Source of the DNA: Mesostigma viride
Taxonomy: Eukaryota > Streptophyta > Mesostigmatophyceae > Mesostigmatales > Mesostigmataceae
Reading direction: 5' to 3'
Assembly: GCA_009746045.1 (NCBI GenBank)
Contig: RPFO01000310.1
Location: 2,575,692 to 2,639,691, forward strand
Length of the DNA stretch: 64,000 nt
The notes beneath the pieces are model-generated. The model saw only the letters and a program-made list of their open reading frames with translations. It was not told where the DNA came from and did not search any database. The position numbers and the translations under genes are program-made. Within the stretch, counting starts at the first letter, position 1. Each line of letters begins with the position of its first letter. Shown here one piece after another: positions 45,001 to 57,000 of this stretch.

Positions 45001-48000
45001 GACTTTGTGAATTAATGAACACAACGCTGAGCCTCTACCCTTGCTTTCCTTCTTGCAATCTAAATGGAAACTTTGGCACTCTTGTCGCCACCTGCTAACT
45101 AAAAACAAATAACTCACGGTACAATTCTTCAGTTCCTCTTCCCTCTGAAAACTCGATGAACGAAATTCACGTCGAACTAAACGTGGTGTGCTCTTCTGTG
45201 CCCAGTGGTTGGTTGGGAGGGCGGCGGGGGAAGCAATCATGCAGAGTTGTTGCACCTACTACAGCAAGATACAGACGGAAATTGGGTATGCAGGAGAAAT
45301 GGGAATGAGCCCTCTGACCGACCCCCCAAACCCGAAGTATTAGCTACGTAAGCCTAGACCATATAGTTAAAAAAAAACACCTGTCACGAGGAGGCACACC
45401 AAGAACAGACATCGATAAGTCGACGGTCTGCTCAACATGGTGTACAACCAGCCTGTAAAACAGTGACCAGTCAGATTGCTTGATTGTCTGATTGTGAAAC
45501 CAGACGGTGCCATACATTAGCTGATTCTGCACATGTCATCGTCAAAGTATACACAGAATATGGAAGCCAGACATGTGGCAAGAAAGGTGGGCGGCGCGGA
45601 ATACATCTGAGGTAAGCAGAAGTAAAGTCTACAACACCGGAAACAGCAGATAGGGATTTTGCACACAGCGCTCCTACATGAAATAGATAAACTGAACAGA
45701 AAGAGAAAAACTGACAAGTACAGTGATATTGGAAAAAATCCCAAGCGCCAGCATAACAACTCACCTCTTTGGGCAGCAGTGATTCGATGTCCCCCTCCGC
45801 CGGCACGTATTTCTCCACCAACTCCAGCAGGTGGTCTGGCAGGGCGTCCCTGCGAATGCAACGACAAGCAATGCCAGCATTTGGATTGCACAGTTGTAGC
45901 AGACATGTCAAGGACAGACAGGGGTAGGGAGGCAGGCTTCAAAGAAATGTCCTTGCTGACCTTCCACTCGATCCGCATCTGCTCGATGCTACTGCGATTA
46001 CAATGTATCGAACCTGTTACAGTTGGCTTATCTAATTCATGGTTGGCACATCTAATCTATAGTTGGCTTATCGAATCTGTAGTTGGCTTATCTAAGCTAT
46101 AGGTGGCTTACCTTCTAGTCCAACCACAGGTACATACCATGACCACGCTCTTGTGCTATAATTTGGATTGTCTGGTTAGAACATGTGTTCTAGTGAAAAA
46201 AGTGTTCTGGCAATAACAGCAGGTTCAAGTACGTGGATTATGCTACCCATGCCTGGCCCCCCCAAACACTATGTTGACTGTTGAGGCATTTGTCGGTCAT
46301 AACTGGAGTATGCGTTAGCCCCACAGATGCAGGGATGAGTAGGGCTAGGTATCGTCGGGAGGCATTGGTGAAACGCCTAAAGGGACCAACTACTCAAAGA
46401 ACGCTATATTGTTGTTGATAACATCCATGTGATGTGTACTCTGTGTGCACTACAAAACTGTTGAGCCACACACCACTCGGTGAGCTTCTTCACGAGCGTC
46501 CGCCGCTGCTTGGCGAGGAAGGCAGCATACGACGCCAGGCGGCTAGGGACACCCTTCGCGCACAGAGTGCCCGGATTAACGTCAGCAGGATTACCGATGG
46601 CTGACCCGAGCCCATTTCCTTGTAGTGTCGATCTTTCCTGAGCATGCTCCCCACCATTGGTCCTTTGTCGTTTGGCCGTTGTGGGATCTTCTTCCACCGT
46701 TCCGTCTTCCCCATCACCAACCGCCATGGCTTTGTCGTCCTCATGGCCACTGATCTCGGCCTGCCCCACGCTGCCTGATTTGTTCTCCCCCACTTTGCAC
46801 TCGCTGCCAGTGGTCCAGTCCTCCCAGGTACTTGGTTTGCCGGACGTGCTCTCCCCCAATGCCACGTCCCACGAGAGGCAAGCGGCCTCAGGGCTGCCCT
46901 GCGCAGGGAGCGGCAAGGAGTGGATGCAAGCGATGATGGCGCCCAGGGACCGCGCCACTGCCACGAAGTCGTCACGGCAAACCTTGCGACCGGTGGCGGG
47001 GTTGCGGGGCGCGGTGGACATACCCGACGCGTCCGGGGGGCTGCTGGGGGTGGCCGGTAGTGGGACGAGTTGTGTGTTGGGGATGAAGTGATACAAATTG
47101 GACAAGGGGGGAGGGGGGGGGAGGAGGGGGATGGAGGGTAAGAGGGTAAGAAATTTAATTGGTAAGTTTCGATCGTCGTATCTGTGGTAAGGTAAGGTTG
47201 GATGACCTAACACCAAATAGAGGGGAAGCAAGGGGACATATAAGTGGAACACTACTATTTATACCACCATACGACTCTAAGACTATAAACTATATACTAC
47301 TACTATTATTTCAAGGATGCCATCAACAATCTCTTCGAGGGTCCTTCCATCCATACTACTGTATGTACTCTTCGAGGGTCCTTCCATCCATACTTCTGTA
47401 TGTATCTACACCGGGTTCAACTCAACAGCCCCCTCAATAAAACGCAAATGTAAACATTCCAATTACTTTAGTCCTCTACAGGCGTGATCTTGAACTCCAA
47501 AGTGTTTGCTTGACTACTAGCCCGTGCAGGTGCCAGGATACTCCCACATCAGAAGTTGTAGCTGGCATCTATCCGGTGGCCGGTACTTACCGGCATGGAC
47601 GCCTAGTTAGGCGGGCATAAAGTGTTTGGTGCCTTTAGTTGCCAGTAGGAGCCTCATTAAGGTACGGTTGCCAGCGTGCGCCGTGACGGTCAGAGAACCG
47701 TTGCCCTCTGTAGCACAATGTTGCTTAGTACAACCGAACACTTCATGGCTGCCGAACTAGGCGTCCGTGCCGGTAAGTACCGGCAACCGGATAGATGCCA
47801 CCTCGAGAGTGCAACTACAGATGCCAAGTCACTCACAAGTCCTTGAGCGGTAGCCCCTTGGCCTCGCTGATGACCACGTACTGCAGCGCAGCAAAGCGCC
47901 GATGGGAGATGCCATGCTTGCTAATGGCAGGTGTCGCCCCCCCCTCGCCCAGGTCATCGTCCTGAATAGCGCCGTGGAATAGATATTGCGGGGTGACGTC

Positions 48001-51000
48001 TGCCAGGGAGGAAGGACCGTGATCGCGCACAGCCTCGCAAAATGCTCTCTGCACGACAGCACGTATACATCAAGTCAAAGCGATGGTTCTGAAATCATCA
48101 CATACACATACACAAGGTAAGCTTCACCTGTTGCATGTCATAGTGGCGCGTGGTTTAAGAAACTTTGAAGTGCCACTCGCTGGGTTAAGCAAGCCCCCCG
48201 CCGCCCCCCTCTCTTAAAGCTGTTGTTGACAGACCTCAGAAGACTTTTTGTGGACTGTTCATGATACGCCTAGATCTATAGAAAAAAATGTTTACAATTA
48301 ACGCGCGGCATCCTTCCATGAGCACTGGGCAGGAAAAGAGACCTGTTTTCAGTTAGTCAGGATCCAACCGATAGTACCTGCTTTAGGTACTAGCTCTCTC
48401 GGATACTATCTGCCTTTGACACGACACCACCTTGCACACCTTTGTCATCCGCTGTCTCGTTGCCCACCTTTGACACCTTGGGTACAAACTGCCTTTGGTG
48501 CTGTTTGTCACGGATACGACCTGCCTTTGGCGCTGTTTGTCACGGATACGACCTGCCTTTGGTGCTGTTTGTCTTGGATACGAACTGCCTTTGGTGCTGT
48601 TTGTCTTGGATACGAGCTGCCTTTGGTGCTGTTTGTCTTGGATACGATCTGCCTTTGGTGCTGTTTGTCTTGGATACGAGCTGCCTTTGGTGCTGTTTGT
48701 CTTGGATACGAGCTGCCTTTGGTGCTGTTTGTCTTGGATACGAGCTGCCTTTGGTGCTGTTTGTCACGGATACGATCTGCCTTTGGTGCTGTTTGTCTTG
48801 GATACGACCTGCCTTTGGTGCTGTTTGTCTTGGATACGAGCTGCCTTTGGTGCTGTTTGTCTTGGATACGATCTGCCTTTGGTGCTGTTTGTCTTGGATA
48901 CGAGCTGCCTTTGGTGCTGTTTGTCACGGATACGATCTGCCTTTGGTGCTGTTTGTCTTGTCTTGGATACGATCTGCCTTTGGTGCTGTTTGTCTTGGAT
49001 ACGAGCTGCCTTTGGTGCTGTTTGTCTTGGATACGATCTGCCTTTGGTGCTGTTGGTCTTGTCTTGGATACGACCTGCCTTTGGTGCTGTTTGTCTTGGA
49101 TACGACCTGCCTTTGGTGCTGTTTGTCACGGATACGATCTGCCTTTGGTGCTGTTTGTCTTGGATACGAGCTGCCTTTGGTGCTGTTTGTCTTGGATACG
49201 AGCTGCCTTTGGTGCTGTTTGTCTTGGATACGACCTGCCTTTGGTGCTGTTTGTCACGGATACGAGCTGCCTTTGGTGCTGTTTGTCTTGGATACGACCT
49301 GCCTTTGGTGCTGTTTGTCTTGGATACGAGCTGCCTTTGGTGCTGTTTGTCTTGGATACGATCTGCCTTTGGTGCTGTTTGTCTTGGATACGAGCTGCCT
49401 TTGGTGCTGTTTGTCTTGGACACGACCTGCCTTTGGTGCTGTTTGTCTTGGATACGACCTGCCTTTGGTGCTGTTTGTCTTGGATACGACCTGCCTTTGG
49501 TGCTGTTTGTCTTGACCTGCCTTTGGTGCTGTTTGTCTTGGATACGACCTGCCTTTGGTGCTGTTTGTCTTGGATACGACCTGCCTTTGGTGCTGTTTGT
49601 CTTGGATACGACCTGCCTTTGGTGCTGTTTGTCTTGGATGCGACCTGCCTTTGGTGCTGTTTGTCTTCTGCCTTTGGTGCTGTTTGCCTTGGATACGACC
49701 TGCCTTTGGTGCTGTTTGTCTTGGATACGACCTGCCTTTGGTGCTGTTTGTCTTGGATACGACCTGCCTTTGGTGCTGTTTGTCTTGACCTGCCTTTGGT
49801 GCTGTTTGTCTTGGATACGATCTGCCTTCTTGGATTCTGGTGGAAGTGCAGTCCATGCTAAGTATACATGTAAAATAATGACAGAGCGCACTTGGCATCT
49901 TGATGTTGGTTAGCATAACGCTCGCGTCCCACCCACATCGAAACGCCCAGTCCACCCACATCGAAACGCCCAGTCAAGCAACATCATGACGTGTTCTCAA
50001 GTGACCCATGGGACATTACACAGCCTACCCACCTTGCTGGTGCTGCCATGACACCCATCAGATGGCAGGTAACAAGCAAGATTTGACTCTTCAATCTAGT
50101 TAAGGCACACTAAGGGCCAAACCTAGCTAGGTACAGAAGTATGGTCAGTGCAAGCACCACGTAAACAGCATCATGTCCACAGACAAGGCATGGCTCACCA
50201 GCTCATATCAAGCCTATCGTCATGGTTTCCGCGCTGACCGTGCTACGGGTGTCGCAAGTAATCCACGGGTCTGGAGGTTGGTTTCCGTGTTGTTTTCAAA
50301 TGCAGTTTTTATGCCCCGACCTGGACTCCTTGGTGCATGTTGCTAGTCCAACATAATGCATCAGTCCCTATCGCTGAGTGCGTACTTACTCAGTGCAATG
50401 TGCCAAGTAGATGCTACCATTCACCCCCTTCTATTCCAGCAGTCCCTGACACCGAGTAAAAACCCTCTCCACGTTTCCGATTCGGCCTACATCTCCATGT
50501 ACGTTCACGAACTTGTCGCTGGTTGCGCCTCCAAGTACCCTCTCTGGTTCACACTATGCACGCTCTCTGGTTCACGCTATGTGGGACCAACTGCATCACT
50601 CCATGAGCCGTATGTTGTAGAGCTCATTTGCCTACCTCCCTGGCGCACACTTGTGCAGCACGTGCTGGGGACCCGGTGGTGAAGAACTTGATGGCATTGC
50701 CGGCCACGATAAAGACCTGCGAGGTGGAACATCACGGAAATGTGGAGAAACTGACACATACACATATCAGCAACGTTGACAGATTTCCATTCGCAGGTAA
50801 TGGCACGCGCTTTGTGTATGTAACGCGTACCCTAAACCCTCAAGGCTACAAAACCCTAAACCCTAAACCCTAAACCCTAAACCCTAAACCCTAAACCCTA
50901 CACCCTACACCCTACACCCTACACCCTACACCCTAAAGACTACAAAATATTGCTTCTACGGAACATAGTTTGTGACTGGACGTACAAACAAATCTGCGCC

Positions 51001-54000
51001 ACTTGTCCAGCAGATTCATTGATAGAGGCACGTGTGAATATAGTAGTTCTACGATGTGATAGCAGTAGTACTACTATCAACTTAGGGTAGAAGTCCGCAG
51101 GTGGAGGTTATTGCCCCTGAGGATAGCCTCTACACTACCGCCTCGTCTGCCATTACAGTAGAGGACAGCTCAGATGAGGATTCTACCCCCCTCTAGTGAC
51201 TATATATTGGTTGGGGGAAGATGCAGACGATATTTGTAACTTTCGTGTAATTATTTTCGAATGAGATTAGCATCGTACTCCGTGGCATGCCCATGCGCAT
51301 GACACGCAAGTACTTACTTACCTACTTACTATTAACTTCATACAGGCACGTGTGATGGCGTGTGATGGCATCTATACGAGTACTCCCCAACCAGGCACAG
51401 CGGTGAGGACAGCGCTAGCGCGGCGACATGGGGCCAGAGCGCAGCCACGTGCGTACCATGCTGGAGCCTCCGCCACAGGGCAGCCGCTCCGCTCCCGCTG
51501 GCATGGGCAACCCGTGTCGTTTGCAGACTTGCTGCACCCGCCGCTCCCACGTGCTGACGTCGTAGCACAGGTCGGCGCACTGCGAGGTGGAGTTATGGTA
51601 GGCATAGCGTGTGAGAATACAGCAGTAGTAGTGCAGAATAGATAGACCGTGGCCATGTACATGTACGCCTCCTAGAGGCACTATCCCAGCTAAGCCCCGC
51701 GCTTTATTTAATCATGTACATGTGTGCCTATGATGTGCCACACTCCAGACGATGCCTAGCCTTATTTAGTAATGTTGTGCCCATGCAGGGAGTCACTCTC
51801 TGCTGAGAAGCCATGCCATAGCTCTTGTATAGCCATGATGATCTTCCCCCTCACAGGCATGCTCCCCCCTTACCCGGGCATAGCGTGATAGACCATGAGG
51901 GTGCGGGTGCCCTGGTGCACCTAGAGCAAGTGTTGTTTACATTCCCACCCTTGCAGGAAGTAGCTTAGAATGTATTATAGGCTCATATGCCCCTTCTCAG
52001 GGCTATGTGCTACATATACTCCCAACGGAGTTATGTTCCTAATTAATTAATTAATTAATTAATAGCGTGTGAGACTGTCAGCTGTGGGGAAGGTGCAGGC
52101 CCTGGTGACACAGGTGGCTGAAATTCCACAACGTGTTCGCATACTCGACTTGTAGAGCTGGAACACAGCAAAGCACTTAGACAACCCCGGCAGAGTTGTC
52201 AAGGATCGAATCAAGAGCAGGAAGAAGCCTCCGCTACCAATGAAGAATCCACACAGCTACTAAGATGTAGACCACAAGATTCCCACGAGACGCCTAATGC
52301 CCCCCATTCCTGCCCACATCTGATCAAGCCAGTGCTAATCCACCACGAACCAGGCACACAGTTAGGCCCAAAGAATGCTACAAAGCCTTACAGCATGGGC
52401 AGGGAGGATGCCTGCAGTTGCAGGGATGTGGATAAGCAAAAAAACATAAAACGCCAAGTGGTTGTTCACTGCAAGTTACGCATTCACATGCCTTGCGCAT
52501 TTCAAATGCCGCCAGCAGTCAACCTATGCCTATGCCTAGGCGTGCCACACATGTGAAAGGATGTGCTGTAGCCTATAACACCTTTATCTATAATACTATT
52601 TGCAGCCCAGGAAGCCCACCCCTCCCAAGGATGCATGCGCGTCTCATCACTGTACAGGCTAGTTCTATGTCACCCGCCAGTCATAAAGAGGCGAGCATGT
52701 AGCTACTAGCAATACGACCACGCCTGCGCGCGATACCTAAATGGCTGGTATCTACTTAGTGCTGTACTTGCATGGCACCAACGCAAACCTAGAAAGAGCC
52801 ATCTGGAAAGAGCCATTTCACCCACCTCCCAGACATGGTCCTGCAGGTCGGGCCGCGCCAGCCACAGCGCGCGCATCCACTCCCGCAGCCGGAAGTACTC
52901 GTTACTGGCACCCGCGCGCTGGGCCACATCACTGTACCCAGTCGCTGCCCCGGCCCCAGCAGCGGGCCTACTCGCCCAGTCCTGCGAGAGTGTTGGAGTC
53001 TGTTTAGTCACATCCATCCCGTTGGCTGGGTGGGCCACCTCTTCGCCAGTCTCTGTCTTCCCGACGTGTGGCTTGGATGTACCTGTGCCTGGCGCTGCTT
53101 TCTGGTTGCCATGACTCCACGGCTCCCCTTCCTGCCCCAAGTGCCCTCCATCCGATGAGTCTCCGTTGGCCTTGACTGGCATGCCCCGATCATGAAGATG
53201 ACCCCCCTGCCCCCCCAAATCATTCTCAGGGCTTCCACACCCCTGCCCCTCTTGCTCCGCGACCAAGTCCCCTGGATTCCCACCCCCGTTGTCCACATGG
53301 GCCGCCATCTGGAGGAGGCGGGCCGCATGGCCCTCACGCCCGCCCGACGCAATGTCGAGCGCGACCGCGCGCATGTTGGCGACGGAGACAAAGTTCTGGG
53401 TCACGGCGACGGTGTCGGTTAAATTAAGAACGCAGTGCCACCACCCACAGGGGACAAAAATCGTCTCGCCGGGCCGCTGCACCACCTCGATCGGCTTGTC
53501 CTCCTCCTGGGGCCAAGGGAATGCGAAGGCACGAATAGGATCCAGGCATGAATAGGAGAAGCGTTGGATTCAGGTCGTTTTTCAGGTTTGCGACCACGCT
53601 TGCGATCATGGTGCGCAAAGGTAATTGTTTAGTATTGACACAACCAGCAAAGGTGATTGTTTAGTATTAACACAACCAGCAAAGGTAATTGTTTAGTATT
53701 GGCACAACCAGCAAAGGTAATTGTTTAGTATTGACACAACCAGCAAAGGTGATTGTTTAGTATTAACACAACCAGCAAAGGTAATTGTTTAGTATTGACA
53801 CAACCAGCAAAGGTAATTGTTTAGTATTGACACAACCAGCAAAGGTAATTGTTTAGTATTGACACAACCAGCAAGGGCCTGACAGGGCGAGTACCGAAAA
53901 AAACTAACCTTGTCATAGCCAGCAAGTTCAAGTTGAAATGGTGAAAGAGCATGTAGATGTAGGTCCGGACTTATGAGGGTGGGGTGTTAGGGTTGAAAGG

Positions 54001-57000
54001 TTGGCGGTGATGTAATGTGGGGGTAGGAGTACGTGGCTGCATTTGATGTGTTTGATCCTGGTCAGTTGGCATTGGCGCATGATTAGTGTGAGTGCAGATA
54101 ATGCTGGTGATCATGCATTAGTGGCATTACTTAGATGTCAGGCGAAGCGAAACACTTTGTCTGGAGGCAAAAAGAAGGTAGGCTAAGACCGTGCAACCAA
54201 GCGATTGCGCCTTTTTTCCCCCAAAGAACTTACAAGCTATTTCCCTGTCGTAGAAGTCACCAGAAACTGCCCGTGGATGCGACGGAAAGCACGATTTGCT
54301 AGTAGCAAAATAGCTGACAGTATAATACCTAACGCCAGCGCCACAAGCAATGCGGCCCGCCAGGCATCCCTGACAGGGCATCCTCCGGAGGCCACCATGT
54401 CTCGGCGTTTTCCATTGTCATAGTTTTCATAGTGCCCACATGCAAAAACATATATAACCCCATTAACTGTAGTTCCAAATGATGTAACGGTCATAGTAAG
54501 CGCATCTCCGCACCTTGAGGTACGGGTAGATCTCCAGGAACCACTGCAGCGATGTCGGTGACACGGTGTCCAAGTCCCCGTCTTCGTCCACCCGCAGGAA
54601 GACGCCTGATGCGGCGACGTGTTACAACAATCAGATAACAGGGTTGGCCTTAGACATCCAGCTTCCGGGACATGCAGGAGGCAGAGAAGATAAATATTTT
54701 TTGGGTATTTTTATTTTCCGTTGAACAACCAATTTCCTATGAATGAGGCGGGAAAAGGTTAGTAAGCTGTAAGCCAGTGAGGATCTAAGGATGGTGTAAC
54801 GTGGGCCACGCAGTACGACAGTGAGGATCTAAGGATGGTGTAACGTGGGCCATGCAGTGAGACAGTGAGGATCTAAGGATGGTGTAACGTGGGCCATGCA
54901 GTGAGACAGTGAGGATCTAAGGATGGTGTAACGTGGGCCACGCAGTACGACAGTGAGGATCTAAGGATGGTGTAACGTGGGCCATGCAGTGAGACAGTGG
55001 GGATCTAAGGATGGTGTAACGTGGGCCATGCAGTGAGACAGTGAGGATCTAAGGATGGTGTAACGTGAGCCACGCAGTACGACAGTGAGGATCTAAGGAT
55101 GGTGTAACGTGGGCCACGCAGTACGACAGTGAGGATCTAAGGATGGTGTAACGTGGGCCACGCAGTACGACAGTGAGGATCTAAGGATGGTGTAACGTGG
55201 GCCACGCAGTACGACAGTGGGGATGCAACAAGGATGGCGCAACGTGGGCCATGTGGTGTGGTGAGACAGTGGGGATGCAACAAGGATGGCGCAACGTGGG
55301 CCGTGTGGTGGGACAGTGGGGATGCAACAAGGATGGCGCAACGTGGGCAGTGGGACAGTGGGGATGCAACAAGGATGGCGCAACGTGGGCCGTGTGGTGG
55401 GACAGTGGGGATGCAACAAGGATGGCGCAACGTGGGCCGTGTGGTGGGACAGTGGGGATGCAACAAGGATGGCGCAACGTGGGCAGTGGGACAGTGGGGA
55501 TGCAACAAGGATGGCGCAACGTGGGCCATGTGGTGGGACAGTGGGGATGCAACAAGGATGGCGCAACGTGGGCCGTGTGGTGGGACAGTGGGGATGCAAC
55601 AAGGATGGCGCAACGTGGGCACAGCGATGGACAGAACTGCGCCCAGTTAGTAAACCACAAAATTGCGGTCGGAAAACAGTTCCAGGGCGAAGTAGCAACC
55701 GCACAAAGCACGGAAACTACATGTCGTTACTGAATGCACATTAAAGAAACATTGGAATACTGAGAGTAGCTGTGCAGGGATGCTACCAAGCTACCCCTTA
55801 CTGGGTGGCTTGAACCCGCCGAGAGATCCCCCATGCTCGCATTTGCTACATTGCAACCCCCCAACAATATCTATAAACACGGCACAACTACTAGCCCTAC
55901 GACGCAACTAGGAGCTGCCTTGTCAAGCTACTGAAGGCCTTTTTCTACCCAAGGTCTTCTTCTACTGAAGGCGTTCTTACCAGGCGGCGTGCGACCCGGT
56001 GGGTACAGCGCCCACCGCTTGGCGCCGACCAGCAGCGCGTTCCATGCACTCGTCAGCGAGGGGTCCACGTGCCACGACGCGCCCGACCGAGGGGGTCCCA
56101 GCACCAGCCACCGGAAGGAGGGTCGCGATGCAGGCGGCAGCACCGCCAGCAAGTCCTCTCGGAACACACGGGGGATGGAGTACTCGGTCAGCAGGCCGGG
56201 CGCAGCGCGGCCAAACTGGGAGGGGGGGGGGGAGGGAGGGTTCAAGGGTTGCAGGTTGTGGGCAAAAGTGAAAACGGGGCTGGAGTATTCGGTCAGCAGG
56301 CGCGGTGCGGCGCAGCGAAATTGGGAGGGTGCGGTTGCGACCAAACAGGGGTGGGTGGGTGGGGAGAGGGAGGTTTTGAGCAATGGCAGGTTGCGGGCGA
56401 CAGTGAACATGGGTATTGAGTGATCGGACAGCAGGCCCGGCGCAGCACAAGGCCAAACAGTGGGAGGGAAGAGACGTTTCAAGGGATGTAGGTTGCGGGC
56501 AACAGTGCGACAAAAATGATTGTTATGGTGCTGTGGAAATGAATGCAGTTGATAAGCACGGCGCGGCGAGGTTAAACGTTGGACGAAAGCAGTGGAGGAT
56601 GTACAGCCGACAGGACAGTGGGTTTGAACACCCGAGTATATTTTGATTGAAATATATTTAACATACCTACCTTGGATTTGAATATGTAAAGCGGCTCCTT
56701 GTCACTCGGCCTAATCCTTGATGCCAAATTCCTTTAAAATGAAAATCGAGTTACTAGACAAGCGCCCACCTTGGAGTCGAATATGTAGAGCGGCTCCTCG
56801 TCGCTCTGCGCCGCCATGTACGCAGCGTACTCGCGCAGAGGCATGGTCAGCCGCCGGCCGCTGACCGCCGACACCTTAAAGCGAGCGTCGCCATAGCGCG
56901 CGACAAGAGAGGGCAGGTCCCAGGGGCGGCTATTGCGGGCGGGCCATTCGTCCAATAGACCCAGCAGGATCGCCTGGAAGTTGGGAACGAGAGGCGGAAT

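Noticed and set aside
48481-49831. CRISPR-like array
   Set aside because: The repeats are head-to-tail with no unique spacers, in a eukaryotic intron.
48416-49961. Six long open frames of 75-481 codons on both strands with Leu/Val/Phe/Trp or Gln/Thr/Lys repeats
   Set aside because: They are produced by the stop-free 32-bp minisatellite, which is open in every frame; the array lies in an intron of the JMJ21-like gene.
54237-54494. Minus-strand 85-codon frame with a hydrophobic helix
   Set aside because: It lies between exons 6 and 7 of the JMJ21-like gene and has no splice or family support; most likely intron sequence.
55093-55744. Overlapping open frames on both strands with His/Pro/Cys or Gly/Asp/Ala repeats
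   Set aside because: Same cause: minisatellite units without stops.
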